Assembly: GCF_003610785.1 (NCBI RefSeq)
Contig: NZ_RAQQ01000025.1
Span: 1 to 64,000, forward strand
Length of the DNA: 64,000 nt
Direction of reading: 5' to 3'
Source of the DNA: Micromonospora globbae
Lineage (GTDB): Bacteria; Actinomycetota; Actinomycetes; Mycobacteriales; Micromonosporaceae
Shown piece by piece: positions 33,502 to 42,928 of the stretch. Numbering within the stretch: position 1 is the first letter of the stretch; the number at the start of each line of letters is the position of its first letter. The notes beneath the pieces are model-generated. The model was not told where the DNA came from. It ran no database searches and saw nothing but the letters and a program-made list of their open reading frames with translations. The position numbers and the translations under genes were made by a program.

Positions 33502-34743
33502 TCAGCCGCCGTCGGTGCCCTTCTGCGGCTGGTTGGCCTTCACCCAGTCGGCCATCGTGTCGGCCGACATCGCGCGGTACATCGCCAGCGCCTTCTCCCG
33601 GTCGGAAACCACCACCGACTCTCCGTCGACCATGTCGCTGCCGGAGTTCGGGCTGGTCACGAACGTCAGGTTCTCACCTCGCAGGTTGCGGAACTGCACC
33701 GCCATGTCGACCAACGAGAAGTCCTTGTCCACGGTGACGGCATCGGTCACGGACTGGAGGGAGGCGTTCAGCTTCTTCGGGTTGCTGAGCGTGCCGGTGC
33801 TCGCCGCCTTGTCCAGCAGGGCGCGCAGGAACTCCTGCTGGTGCCGCATCCGCGCGAAGTCGCCGTCCGGGAACTGCTTGCGCTGCCGGATCCAGTCCAG
33901 CGCCTCCGCGCCGTTCATGTGGTTCATGCCCTTGGTGAACGTGCGGTACGGCTTGTGGATCGACGTGACGGTCCGCTCGACGTTCAGGTCCACCCCGCCG
34001 AGCGCGTCGGTGACCTGCTTGAAGCCGGCGAAGTCGATGGCCACCACGTGGTCGAGCCGGACGTCGGTGAAGCACTCGACGGTGCGTACCGCGAGCGGCA
34101 GGCCGCCGAACGCGAACGCCGCGTTGATCTTCGCCCGCTGGCCCGAGCCGCAGTCGGCGTTCGCGCTCTCCGGGATCGGCACGTACAGGTCGCGCGGGAT
34201 GGAGACCAGGTAGGCCTCCCGGTGGTCGGACGGGATGTGCATCACGATGATCGTGTCGGCCCGCCACTTGCCGGCCTGGTCGACCGGGGCGTCCGGGTCG
34301 CGGGAGTCGCTGCCCACCAGCAGGATGTTGAGCGCACCCTCCACGGGCTTCGCCGGCCGGCCCTCGGTGATCTCGGCGAACGGGTCGGTGCGGGCCAGGT
34401 CGTCGTCGAGGTTGCGCACGTAGAGCCAGGCGCCGAGCCCGCCGAGCAGCGCGAGCACCAGCACTGCCACCCCGGCCACCAGGCCGATGCGCCCCCACCG
34501 GGGCCGCGGGCCCCGCCGGCGGGGCCGGTCGCCGCCACCGGGCCCGTACGGACCGCCCGGCCCGCCGGGTCCGCCCGGGCCACCAGGCCCGCCGCCCTGC
34601 GGCTCCTCCTCGTCGTACGACGGCTTCCAGCGTGCGTCCGACGGCCGGGCGCGCCCGGAGACGCCGCGCGCGGTGCCGGGCACCGATGCGCGCCCGGCGC
34701 TGCGGTGCAGGTGCGGGAGCGGGGCGGACCAGGTGGCTGACAT
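33502..34743 (-). CDS. LCP (LytR-CpsA-Psr) family wall-polymer ligase with Gly-Pro-rich N-terminus
   Basis: A 413-residue LCP protein. Residues of about 50-75 are a GGP tandem repeat, followed by a basic patch (RPRRRGPRPRW), a transmembrane helix (LVAGVAVLVLALLGGLGAWLY) and the catalytic domain: LLVGSDSRDPDAPVDQAGKWRADTIIVMH, SIPRDLYVPIP and WIRQRKQFPDGDFARMRHQQEFLRALL. It is the first of three LCP genes in a row on this strand. The start is the ATG at 34743. Confidence 0.92.
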   Translation of the reverse strand: MSATWSAPLPHLHRSAGRASVPGTARGVSGRARPSDARWKPSYDEEEPQGGGPGGPGGPGGPGGPYGPGGGDRPRRRGPRPRWGRIGLVAGVAVLVLALLGGLGAWLYVRNLDDDLARTDPFAEITEGRPAKPVEGALNILLVGSDSRDPDAPVDQAGKWRADTIIVMHIPSDHREAYLVSIPRDLYVPIPESANADCGSGQRAKINAAFAFGGLPLAVRTVECFTDVRLDHVVAIDFAGFKQVTDALGGVDLNVERTVTSIHKPYRTFTKGMNHMNGAEALDWIRQRKQFPDGDFARMRHQQEFLRALLDKAASTGTLSNPKKLNASLQSVTDAVTVDKDFSLVDMAVQFRNLRGENLTFVTSPNSGSDMVDGESVVVSDREKALAMYRAMSADTMADWVKANQPQKGTDGG

Positions 34744-34846
34744 GTAACTCAGGGTACGTAGCGTCGGCCAGAGTCGCCCTCAGGCGACACCCAGGTTCCG
34801 ACGGGCGTGCCGCGACGGAGAGCCGCCAGAGCCGCGACGGGGGCCG

Positions 34847-35818
34847 TCAGAGCCGGCTGCGGAAGTAGTCGATGGTGCGCCGGAGGCCATCCTCGGGCGC
34901 AACGACCGGTTCGTAGCCGAGGAGTTCGCGGGCGAGCGTCAGGTCGGGGCGGCGCATCTCCGGGTCGTCCGCGCTGCGCGTGACGTACGTCACCTCGGAG
35001 GTGCTGCCGGCGAGCGACACGATGGTCTCGGCGAGTTGCCGCATGCTCATCTCGTGTTCGGTCCCGCAGTTGATCGGGCCGGTCTCGGTCGAGTCGAGCA
35101 GCAGCAGGATGCCCCGGACCAGATCCTCGACGTAGCAGATCGAGCGCGTCTGCTCGCCGGTGCCGTGCACGGTGATCGGATCGCCGCGCAGCGCCTGGGA
35201 GATGAAGGTGGGGATGGCGCGCCCGTCGTCCGGCCGCATCCGCGGGCCGTACGTGTTGAAGATCCGGACGATCGCGGCGTCCAGGCCCCGGCTGCGGTGG
35301 TACGCCATGGTCGCCGCCTCGGAGAACCGCTTGGCCTCGTCGTAGACGCTGCGGATCCCGATCGGGTTGACGTTGCCCCAGTAGGTCTCGCGCTGCGGGT
35401 GCTCCTTCGGGTCCCCGTACGCCTCGGAGGTGGAGGCCATCAGGAACCGGGCGCCGTCGGCGAGCGCGCGGTCCAGCAGGTGCAGGGTGGCCACCGAGCC
35501 GACCCGCAGGATCTCCACGGGCAGCTTCTCGAAGTCGGTCGGGCTGGCCGGGGAGGCCATGTGCAGGATCGCGTCGAACCGCTCGACGAGCGCCGGGTGC
35601 GGCGGCAGCCCGTCGGAGACGTCGCCCTCGACGAGGGTGAAGGTCGGGGTGTCCAGCAGGTGCGCGAGGTTCTCCTTCGACCCGGTGACGAAGTTGTCCA
35701 GCGCGACCACGGAGCAGCCCCGCGCGATCAGGGCGTCCACCAGGTGTGACGGCACGAAGCCGGCGCCGCCCGTGACGAGGACGCGGTGACCTTGGCCGAA
35801 GCGGGGAGCAACCTTCAT
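34847..35818 (-). CDS. NAD-dependent sugar-nucleotide epimerase (UDP-glucuronate decarboxylase-like)
   Basis: A 323-residue extended short-chain dehydrogenase. The NAD loop is VTGGAGFVPSHLVDAL, and the catalytic Tyr-Lys is SVYDEAKRF. The overall pattern (SASPTDFEKLPVEILRVGSVATLHLLDRA, ASTSEAYGDPKEHPQ, RIFNTYGPRMRPDDGRAIPTFISQALRG) is closest to UDP-glucuronate decarboxylases, which make UDP-xylose. The second Gly-Phe-Val replaces the usual GFIG. The start is the ATG at 35818. It lies directly upstream of the LCP block and may supply sugar for the same wall polymer. Confidence 0.85.
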   Translation of the reverse strand: MKVAPRFGQGHRVLVTGGAGFVPSHLVDALIARGCSVVALDNFVTGSKENLAHLLDTPTFTLVEGDVSDGLPPHPALVERFDAILHMASPASPTDFEKLPVEILRVGSVATLHLLDRALADGARFLMASTSEAYGDPKEHPQRETYWGNVNPIGIRSVYDEAKRFSEAATMAYHRSRGLDAAIVRIFNTYGPRMRPDDGRAIPTFISQALRGDPITVHGTGEQTRSICYVEDLVRGILLLLDSTETGPINCGTEHEMSMRQLAETIVSLAGSTSEVTYVTRSADDPEMRRPDLTLARELLGYEPVVAPEDGLRRTIDYFRSRL

Positions 35819-35892
35819 ACCGGTCAGCCTACCCAGCGTCACCGTCGTCCGGGTCGGGGGCGGGGCGGCGCGCCGGCCGTCACCACGGCCGC

Positions 35893-35924
35893 GAAGGTCC
35901 CCTCCCGCGCCGGAGGGGACCTTC
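35893..35924. terminator. strong hairpin terminator
   Basis: A perfect 13-bp stem, GAAGGTCCCCTCC at 35893-35905 with its complement at 35912-35924 and a 6-base loop, lies 34 bases downstream of the symporter stop on the minus strand. Confidence 0.75.
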
Positions 35925-35957
35925 GGGTCGGACGGTCCGTGCCGCCCCGCCGTCGCC

Positions 35958-37631
35958 CTAGTGGGCGCCGGCGCCGGTGAGGGCGCGCACCTCCAGTTCC
36001 GCGTACTTCTCCTCGTCACGCTCCTTCGAGATGACCGTGCCGATCCAGCCGCAGAGGAAGCCGAACGGGATCGAGATGAGACCCGGGTTCGACAGCGGGA
36101 ACCACTGCCAGTCGTGGTCGGGGAACATGGCGGTCGGCGCGCCGGAGACCACCGGCGAGAAGAACACCAGGACCACGGCCGCGAGCAGGCCGCCGTAGAT
36201 GGCCCAGACCGCGCCCGAGGTGTTGAACCTCTTCCAGAACAGGCTGTAGAGGATCGCCGGCAGGTTGCCCGACGCGGCCACCGCGAACGCGAGCGCCACC
36301 AGGAACGCCACGTTCAGGTTCTGCGCGAAGATCGAGAGCGCGATGGAGATCGCGCCGATCACCAGTGCCGAGATCCGCGCGACGTTCACCTCCTGGCGCT
36401 CCGAGGCCGTCCCGTCCTTGAGGACGTTGGCGTAGAAGTCGTGCGCGAGGCTCGACGACGAGGCAAGGGTCAAGCCGGCGACCACAGCCAGGATGGTGGC
36501 GAACGCGACCGCGGCGATGACCGCGAGCAGGGTGGCCCCGCCCAGGTCGCCTCCGAGGAAGTCCACGCCGAGCACCTGCGCCAGTTGCGGTGCCGCGGTG
36601 TTGCCGGCGCGGTCCTGTGCGGTGATCGCCTCGCCGCCCACCAGGGCCGCCGCGCCGAAGCCGAGCGCCAGGGTGAGCAGGTAGAAGGTGCCGATGATGC
36701 CGATCGCCCAGAGCACGCTCTTGCGGGCCGCCTTCGCGGTCGGGACGGTGTAGAAGCGGATCAGGATGTGCGGCAGGCCGGCCGTGCCGAGCACCAGGGC
36801 GATGCCGAGCGAGAGCAGGTCCATCTTGTTGTAGAAGGTCTGCGTCGCGTTGCCGGCCACCTCGACGCCGTAGCGCAATCCGGGTTCGAGGAAGTTGCTG
36901 CCCTTGCCGGAGGACGCCGCCGCGTCCCCGAGCAGCGAGGAGAGGTTGAACTTGTACTTGGCCAGCACGAGCAGCGTCATGATCACGGCGCCACCCATGA
37001 GCAGGAACGCCTTGACGATCTGCACGTAGGTCGTGCCCTTCATGCCGCCGACCGTGACGTAGATGATCATCAGGGCGCCGACCAGGATGATGGTGGCGAT
37101 CTTCGCGGCGTCGGCGTCCATGCCGAGGAACGTCGTACCGGGGCGGATGCCGAGCAGGAGCGCGACCAGGGCGCCCGCGCCGACCATCTGGGCCAGCAGG
37201 TAGAAGATCGACACGGTGATGGTCGAGACGGCCGCCGCCGTACGCACCGGACGCTGGCGCATCCGGAACGCCAGCACGTCCGCCATCGTGTACCGGCCCG
37301 AGTTGCGCAGCAGTTCGGCCACGAGCAGCAGGGCCACCAGCCAGGCGACCAGGAAGCCGATCGAGTAGAGGAAGCCGTCGTAGCCGTAGAGGGCGATGAG
37401 GCCGGCGATGCCGAGGAACGACGCTGCCGACATGTAGTCGCCGCCGATGGCCATGCCGTTCTGGAAACCGGAGAACGACCGGCCGCCCGCGTAGAAGTCG
37501 GTGGCCGTCTTCGTCTGCCGGCTGGCCCACACCGTGATGGCCAGCGTGATCGCCACGAAGATCAGGAAGAGCGTGATGGTGAGGTTCCGTGCGGTGGTGT
37601 CGCCCGCCTCAGCCGCGAGGACCGTCCTCAT
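35958..37631 (-). CDS. actP: sodium:solute symporter, cation/acetate type (ActP-like)
   Basis: A 557-residue SSS-family permease with about 13 transmembrane helices. It closely follows ActP/MctC signatures: TDFYAGGRSFSGFQNGMAIGGDYMSAASFLGI, the sodium-site region, and GLPHILIRFYTVPTAKAARKSV. It imports acetate or related monocarboxylates with sodium or protons. The start ATG at 37631 lies inside the end of the DUF485 gene (23-base overlap), so the two are translationally coupled. A hairpin follows the stop. Confidence 0.9.
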   Translation of the reverse strand: MRTVLAAEAGDTTARNLTITLFLIFVAITLAITVWASRQTKTATDFYAGGRSFSGFQNGMAIGGDYMSAASFLGIAGLIALYGYDGFLYSIGFLVAWLVALLLVAELLRNSGRYTMADVLAFRMRQRPVRTAAAVSTITVSIFYLLAQMVGAGALVALLLGIRPGTTFLGMDADAAKIATIILVGALMIIYVTVGGMKGTTYVQIVKAFLLMGGAVIMTLLVLAKYKFNLSSLLGDAAASSGKGSNFLEPGLRYGVEVAGNATQTFYNKMDLLSLGIALVLGTAGLPHILIRFYTVPTAKAARKSVLWAIGIIGTFYLLTLALGFGAAALVGGEAITAQDRAGNTAAPQLAQVLGVDFLGGDLGGATLLAVIAAVAFATILAVVAGLTLASSSSLAHDFYANVLKDGTASERQEVNVARISALVIGAISIALSIFAQNLNVAFLVALAFAVAASGNLPAILYSLFWKRFNTSGAVWAIYGGLLAAVVLVFFSPVVSGAPTAMFPDHDWQWFPLSNPGLISIPFGFLCGWIGTVISKERDEEKYAELEVRALTGAGAH

Positions 37632-37971
37632 GCGTCACCTCCCCGATCTCGGCGCGGATCCGGTCGGCGACCGGGTCGATCTTCCGCTCGGCGTGGCGGG
37701 AGTACAGCCAGGCGATGAGGAACGTGGAAACGAACTGGAGCAGCCCGAACACGAGGGCCACGTTGATGTTGCCGACGAGCTTCGTGCCCATGAAGTCCCG
37801 GGCGTACGCGGACAGGATCACGTAGAGCGCGTACCACAGGAAGAACGCGACGGTCATCGGAAAGACGAAGCCGCGCAGGGCGCGACGCAACCCGGCGAAC
37901 TCGTCCGACCGTTGTACGGCGAGGTACCGGTCCGGCGTGGACGCGGCCGGCGCGGGTGTGTCCGTGGACAT
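37609..37971 (-). CDS. DUF485 domain membrane protein (symporter partner)
   Basis: A 120-residue protein with two transmembrane helices (FVFPMTVAFFLWYALYVILSAY and NINVALVFGLLQFVSTFLIAWLY). DUF485 proteins are almost always encoded just before ActP-type symporters and are thought to assist them. The end overlaps the symporter gene by 23 bases. The start is the ATG at 37971. Confidence 0.92.
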   Translation of the reverse strand: MSTDTPAPAASTPDRYLAVQRSDEFAGLRRALRGFVFPMTVAFFLWYALYVILSAYARDFMGTKLVGNINVALVFGLLQFVSTFLIAWLYSRHAERKIDPVADRIRAEIGEVTHEDGPRG

Positions 37972-38133
37972 CTGTGGATCACCACCTTCACAGGCGTCGG
38001 GGATTTGCGCGCACGGTAGAAAGCGCGCTCCCCGGCGGGGAAGGCCGAGATCGGCGTCGGTCGGCGGTTGCGCCGAACGGCGGGTTGGCTGCGCCGAGTG
38101 ACTCAGGTCACTCCGTTGAGCGGTCGGTGGTGA

Positions 38134-38667
38134 TCAGTTCAGCTCGCGGTAGCGGCCCCGGTGGTGCAGCAGCGGCTCGGCCTCCTCGGCCAGTTCGACC
38201 GTCTCGATCGTCGCCTCGACGAGCAGCGCCCAGCCGTACTCCCGGGCGGTGTCGAGGCGGCAACCGGCCCACCCGCCGGCGTCGGCCGGCACCGGGCCGT
38301 AGGGCGTGTCGGTCCACTCCCCGGTGGCGAAGAGCCCGCCGGGGGACGGGAACAGGCCCGCGAACCGGTCCGCGAGCCGGCGGTGCGCCGGGGTCAGCGG
38401 CGCCACCGCGAAGCGGCCGGCGGACTCGGCAGCCGCCCACAGGTCCGACTCGGCGTCGATGAGCCCGAGCAGGCGGTCCGGCTCGCCCTCGGCGACGAGC
38501 GTCGAGGACACGGTGAGTCCGGCCGGGCCGGGCGCCGTCCAGAGCGTCACGGGCGACGCCAGCCGACCCCGCAGCCGGCGCGCGGGGGAGCGCTGGCCGG
38601 CCGGCACGGCGAACGGGTCGGTGTGGTGGATCTCGGCGCCCGGCTGATGATTCACGTGAAACATCAT
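38134..38667 (-). CDS. flavin reductase family protein
   Basis: A 177-residue flavin-reductase/FMN-binding split-barrel protein. Recognisable stretches are LASPVTLWTAPGPAGLTVSSTLVAEGEPDRLLGLI and a C-terminal ARPH-like segment. It could reduce free flavin or act as a stand-alone flavoprotein; no partner monooxygenase is nearby. The ATG at 38667 gives an N-terminus reading MMFHVNHQ, which is the codon reading of the parS site embedded there. An in-frame GTG at 38694 is the alternative. Confidence 0.78.
   Translation of the reverse strand: MMFHVNHQPGAEIHHTDPFAVPAGQRSPARRLRGRLASPVTLWTAPGPAGLTVSSTLVAEGEPDRLLGLIDAESDLWAAAESAGRFAVAPLTPAHRRLADRFAGLFPSPGGLFATGEWTDTPYGPVPADAGGWAGCRLDTAREYGWALLVEATIETVELAEEAEPLLHHRGRYRELN
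38648..38663. other. parS: parS chromosome-segregation site (ParB binding)
   Basis: TGATTCACGTGAAACA matches the 16-base parS consensus TGTTTCACGTGAAACA at 15 of 16 positions, with an intact TTCACGTGAA core. It lies in the first codons of the flavin reductase gene. ParB binds such sites near oriC and spreads to form the partition complex. Confidence 0.85.
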
Positions 38668-38721
38668 GCCGCCCGGACGGTGCCCGGTGCGCACCGATCC
38701 GCACCCCTGGGCGGACGCGCG

Positions 38722-40416
38722 TCAGCGCCGCGGGGTGACGGCGGCCAGCAGTTCCGGCTGGCGGCGGTCCAGCACGTCCCCGGCCAGGTACGCGCCGAGC
38801 AGGGCGGCACCCACGCCGTACGCGACGCCGACCGGCAGGGCGAGCCAGAGCCAGATGTCGCCGAGCAGGGCGGCGGCGACCACCATCGGCACCGCGGCGG
38901 CGCCCGTGCCGAGCATGGCCAGGAGGGTGAGGAAGCTCTTGGCCACCCCGGCGCCGGTGTTCAGCGCGAACGGGTTGCTCGTCTCGGGCAGCGCGTACGC
39001 CCCGAGCACGGAGACGAAGCTGTTCACCGCGAGCCCGGCGCCGTACGTGGCGATGAGGCTGCCGGCGATCACCCCGAGCCAGGCGGGCCGACCCAGCACC
39101 ACGGTGATCACCACGGCGACCACCGCCAGCATCGGCACCACGTAGATCGAGAACGCCGTCATCCGTGCCCGCAGCTCCTGCTGCCCCGGAACCGCGGCCA
39201 CGACGTGCGCCGCGTACGCGCTGCCGTCGAACCCGAACTGGTTGGCCAGCGTCACCGCGGCGAGCACGCCGACGAAGACCATCGAGAGGCTGACCAGCAG
39301 CGGCGACGACGCGCTCCCGGCCGGCGCGAAGCCCTGCTCCGCGTCCATCGCGAAACCCGCGCCGCCCAGGTTGACCAGGACGGGCACGAAGAGGCCGACG
39401 ACCGCGACGGTGATCAGGTTCGCCCGCCGCCGCGCGTCCCGCCACCAGTAGCGGGCGTCCCGGGCCACCATCGCGCCGAACCGGTCCCGCGCCGCCCAGC
39501 CGGCCGCGCGCGGGAAGAGCTGGGCCACGGCGCCGCCGGTCGGGCCGGCCTTCGCCGGAGCCCGCCCGGTGCTCGCCGCGCCGGTCATCGCCGACTCCAG
39601 CGACCGGGACCACCACACCAGCAGCACCACCAGCGTGAGAGCGGTGATCAGCAGCTTGACCGGAGCCGCCCAGGCCCGGCCCTCGGCCACGTCGATGCCG
39701 ACCGTCCACGGCGCGCCCAGCGGAGTCCAGCCGACCACCTCGGCCACCCCGGTGAGCCGGCTCCAGTCCGTCTCCTGCACCGCCGAGATGCCGATCAGCT
39801 GGAGTGGGCCGAGCAGCGCGGCGGCGACCGCGAGCAGCACGGCCGCGAGGTCACGGACCCGGCGCGAGCGCAGCATGGAGGCGAACGCGCTGGTGACCGC
39901 CCGGGCGGCGGCGACGCAGAGCAGAAGACCGGCGAGGATCCCGACCACCTCCACGACGGCCGCCACCCAGCCGCCCAGAACGGCGGCGGTGAGCACCAGT
40001 CCGCAGAGCGCCAGCAGCACCGCGACCGCCGGCACGCTCACCGCGGCGGCGGCGAGCAGCCCGGTGACCAGCGTCCGGCGCGGCAGCGGCAGCAGGGCGA
40101 AGCGGGCCGGGTCGAGGGTCTCGTCCACGCCGAAGAAGACCAGCGGCAGCAGCAGCCAGCCGAGCACCATGAGCCCACCGCCGAACGCGGCGACCATCGA
40201 GGCGTACCGGCCCTCGTCGGCCAGGCCGGGAGCGGCGAACAGGAAGAAACCGGTGGCGGCCAGCCAGAGCCCGACCACCACACCGACCACGAAGAGCGCG
40301 ATCCGCCAGCCCTGGCCGCGGAAGTTGTTGCCCATCACCCGCAGCTTCAGGCGGACGAAGTGCCGCGCCGAGACCCGTCGGGCCGGCGCGGCCGGCGCGG
40401 TCAGTTCGACAGCCAC
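38722..40416 (-). CDS. ABC transporter permease (ABC-2-like, large)
   Basis: A 564-residue membrane protein with about 12 hydrophobic helices. It begins after a short cytosolic tail (VRLKLRVMGNNFRGQGWRIALFVVGVVVG), as in the large ABC-2-type permeases of actinobacterial exporters. The start GTG at 40416 overlaps the end of the ATPase gene and has GAGGAG upstream. The cargo is unknown. Confidence 0.82.
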   Translation of the reverse strand: MAVELTAPAAPARRVSARHFVRLKLRVMGNNFRGQGWRIALFVVGVVVGLWLAATGFFLFAAPGLADEGRYASMVAAFGGGLMVLGWLLLPLVFFGVDETLDPARFALLPLPRRTLVTGLLAAAAVSVPAVAVLLALCGLVLTAAVLGGWVAAVVEVVGILAGLLLCVAAARAVTSAFASMLRSRRVRDLAAVLLAVAAALLGPLQLIGISAVQETDWSRLTGVAEVVGWTPLGAPWTVGIDVAEGRAWAAPVKLLITALTLVVLLVWWSRSLESAMTGAASTGRAPAKAGPTGGAVAQLFPRAAGWAARDRFGAMVARDARYWWRDARRRANLITVAVVGLFVPVLVNLGGAGFAMDAEQGFAPAGSASSPLLVSLSMVFVGVLAAVTLANQFGFDGSAYAAHVVAAVPGQQELRARMTAFSIYVVPMLAVVAVVITVVLGRPAWLGVIAGSLIATYGAGLAVNSFVSVLGAYALPETSNPFALNTGAGVAKSFLTLLAMLGTGAAAVPMVVAAALLGDIWLWLALPVGVAYGVGAALLGAYLAGDVLDRRQPELLAAVTPRR

Positions 40417-41165
40417 GCCAACTCCTCGCCGGTCGCCGTCCGCCCGCCGACCACCTCGACGAAGACCTCCTCGAGCGAACGCTTCCCGCGTACCTCCTCG
40501 ATGGTGCCAGCGCGCTTGATCGCACCCTCGGCGAGGATCGCCACGTGCGAGCAGAGCCGCTCGACGACCTCCATGACGTGGCTGGAGAAGACCACCGTCC
40601 CGCCACTTCCCACGTACCGCTGGAGGATGTCCCGGATCAGCGCCGCGGAGACCGGGTCGACCGCCTCGAACGGCTCGTCGAGCACGAGCAGCCGCGGGCC
40701 GTGCAGCAGCGCGCAGGCGAGACCGATCTTCTTCTTCATGCCGGCGGAGTAGTCGACCACGAGGGTGCGGCCGGCGTCGCCGAGCGCCAGCACGTCGAGC
40801 AGTTCGGCCGCCCGCTGGTCGACAACGGCCGGGTCCATGCCGCGCAGCAGGCCGTTGTACGCCAGCAGTTCGGCGCCGTTGAGCCGGTCGAAGAGGCGTA
40901 CGCCGTCGGGCATGACACCGAGCAGGTGCTTCGCCTGGACCGGATCGCGCCACACGTCGTGGCCGAGCACGCGCGCCACGCCGGCGTCCGGGCGGAGCAG
41001 CCCGACCGCCATGGACAGCGTGGTGGTCTTGCCGGCGCCGTTCGGCCCGAGCAGGCCGTAGAAGGAGCCGGCCGGCACGTCCAGGTCGACGCCGGCCACC
41101 GCGACCTTGCCGTCGAACGCCTTGGCCAGGCCACGAAGGGACATCGCCGGATGCGCACCAGTCAT
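40401..41165 (-). CDS. ABC transporter ATP-binding protein
   Basis: A 254-residue ABC ATPase partnering the following permease. Walker A is GPNGAGKTTT, the Q-loop is near LLGVMPDGVRLFDRLNGAE, and Walker B is LLVLDEPFEAVDP. The signature, normally LSGGQ, reads YSAGM(KKK), a clearly divergent form seen in some exporters of this type. The H-loop is SSHVMEVVERL. The start is the ATG at 41165. It overlaps the permease gene by 16 bases. Confidence 0.9.
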   Translation of the reverse strand: MTGAHPAMSLRGLAKAFDGKVAVAGVDLDVPAGSFYGLLGPNGAGKTTTLSMAVGLLRPDAGVARVLGHDVWRDPVQAKHLLGVMPDGVRLFDRLNGAELLAYNGLLRGMDPAVVDQRAAELLDVLALGDAGRTLVVDYSAGMKKKIGLACALLHGPRLLVLDEPFEAVDPVSAALIRDILQRYVGSGGTVVFSSHVMEVVERLCSHVAILAEGAIKRAGTIEEVRGKRSLEEVFVEVVGGRTATGEELAWLSN

Positions 41166-41286
41166 GGACCCGACCGTATCCGGCCGGCACCGCACTGTGG
41201 TCCGGCCCCAGGATGACCCCCGGTCATCCGCGAGACGTACGGCCGCGCCGGGTAATGAGGGGCCCTGCTCGACCCCGGTCCCGTCC

Positions 41287-42927
41287 CTACAGACGCAGCG
41301 CGTCGGGCGCGTGCAGGCGGAGCATCGTGGCGCCGATGTCGGCCGGCACCCGGCGGCGGGAGGCGATCGACACCAGCACGGTCACCGTGAAGGCCAGCGG
41401 CACCGTCCACGCGGCCGGCTGTGCGAACAGCACCGCCGGCCAGCCGGTGAGCGGCGGGCCGACCACGGTCACGAGCACCGCCGCGACGGCGGCCCCGCCG
41501 CCGACCAGCACGCCGGCCGCGGCGCCGAGGTCCGTCAGGCCGCGCCACCAGATGCCGAGCACGAGCAGCGGGCAGAAGCTGGACGCGGCGACGGCGAAGG
41601 CGAGCCCGACCACCTGCGAGACGTCCAGCCCGGAGACGTTCAGCGCGAGGACCGCCGGCACCGCTCCGGCGATCACCGTGGCCAGCCGGAACCCGCGCAC
41701 CGACCCGCGGCCGAGCACGTCCGTCGAGATCACCCCGGCCACGCTGGTGAGCAGGCCCGACGAGGTGGAGAGGAACGCCGCGAACGCCCCGGCCGCGACG
41801 AGCGCGGCGAGCAGCCGGCCGGTCGTCCCGCTCCCGAGGGCCGCCTCCGGGAGCAGCACCACGACCGCGTCGGTCTGGCCGGTGACGAGCAGTTGCGGGG
41901 TGTAGATCCGGCCGAGCACCCCGTAGATGGTGGGGAGGAGGTAGAAGACGCCGACCAGCGCCAGCACGACGAGGGTCGTACGTCTGGCCGCCGCGCCGTT
42001 CGGGTTCGTGTAGAAGCGCACGAGCACGTGCGGCAGCCCCATGGTGCCGAGGAACGTGGCGAGGATCAGCGAGTACGTGGCGAACAGCCCCCGGTCGTCG
42101 TCGCCGGCCGTGCTCGGCAGCAGCCAGTCGGACGCGTCGGTGGCCACCCCGCTCACCTCCGGCACCGGGTCGCCCGGCGCGAAGGACAGCGTCTCCCCGG
42201 CGCGTACCTCACGGACCTCGCCGTCGGGGAAGGTGAGCGTCGCGGGGTGCTCGACCACGACGGCGGTCGCCGTCCGGAAGATCGGCCCGTCCGGCGGGGT
42301 CACGGCGGGACGCGCGTCGGCCTGCCACTGGAGGGCCAGGAAGACCGCCGGTACGGCGAGCGCGGTGAGTTTCAGCCAGTACTGGAACGCCTGGACGAAC
42401 GTGATGGCCCGCATACCGCCCAGCGCCACGTTCGCCGTGACCACCACGGCCACCAGCACGGCGCCCACCGGGTACGCCGACCCGGTGACCGTCGAGAGGG
42501 TCAGCCCGGCGCCCTGCAACTGCGGCACCAGGTACAGCCACCCGATGAAGATCACGAATGCGGTCGCCAGGATGCGCAGCCGCCGCGAGCCGAGCCGCAG
42601 CTCGCAGAAGTCGGGCAGGGTGAACGCGCCGGAGCGGCGCAGCGGCGCGGCCACGAAGAGCAGCAGCGCGAGGTAGCCGGCGGCGAAACCGACCGGGTAC
42701 CAGAGCACGTCGACGCCGTACTTGAGGATCAGCCCGGCGATGCCGAGGAACGACGCGGCCGACAGGTACTCCCCGCCGATCGCGGCCGCGTTCCAGGTGG
42801 GGCTGACCACCCGGGAGGCCACGAGGAAGTCCGAGGTGGTCCGGGCCAGCCGCAGGCCGTAGAAGCCGATGCCGACGGTGAGCAGGGTGACCGCGACGAT
42901 GGCCGGGATGACGAGGGCGTTACCCAC
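41287..42927 (-). CDS. sodium:solute symporter (second copy)
   Basis: A 546-residue SSS permease paralogous to the 35958-37631 gene: TSDFLVASRVVSPTWNAAAIGGEYLSAASFLGI, GLPHVLVRFYTNPNGAAARR. A long extracellular loop of about residues 205-265 (VVVEHPATLTFPDGEVREVRAG) is unlike its neighbour and may alter substrate choice. The start is GTG at 42927, one base after the stop of its small partner gene. Confidence 0.88.
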   Translation of the reverse strand: MGNALVIPAIVAVTLLTVGIGFYGLRLARTTSDFLVASRVVSPTWNAAAIGGEYLSAASFLGIAGLILKYGVDVLWYPVGFAAGYLALLLFVAAPLRRSGAFTLPDFCELRLGSRRLRILATAFVIFIGWLYLVPQLQGAGLTLSTVTGSAYPVGAVLVAVVVTANVALGGMRAITFVQAFQYWLKLTALAVPAVFLALQWQADARPAVTPPDGPIFRTATAVVVEHPATLTFPDGEVREVRAGETLSFAPGDPVPEVSGVATDASDWLLPSTAGDDDRGLFATYSLILATFLGTMGLPHVLVRFYTNPNGAAARRTTLVVLALVGVFYLLPTIYGVLGRIYTPQLLVTGQTDAVVVLLPEAALGSGTTGRLLAALVAAGAFAAFLSTSSGLLTSVAGVISTDVLGRGSVRGFRLATVIAGAVPAVLALNVSGLDVSQVVGLAFAVAASSFCPLLVLGIWWRGLTDLGAAAGVLVGGGAAVAAVLVTVVGPPLTGWPAVLFAQPAAWTVPLAFTVTVLVSIASRRRVPADIGATMLRLHAPDALRL

Positions 42928-42928
42928 C

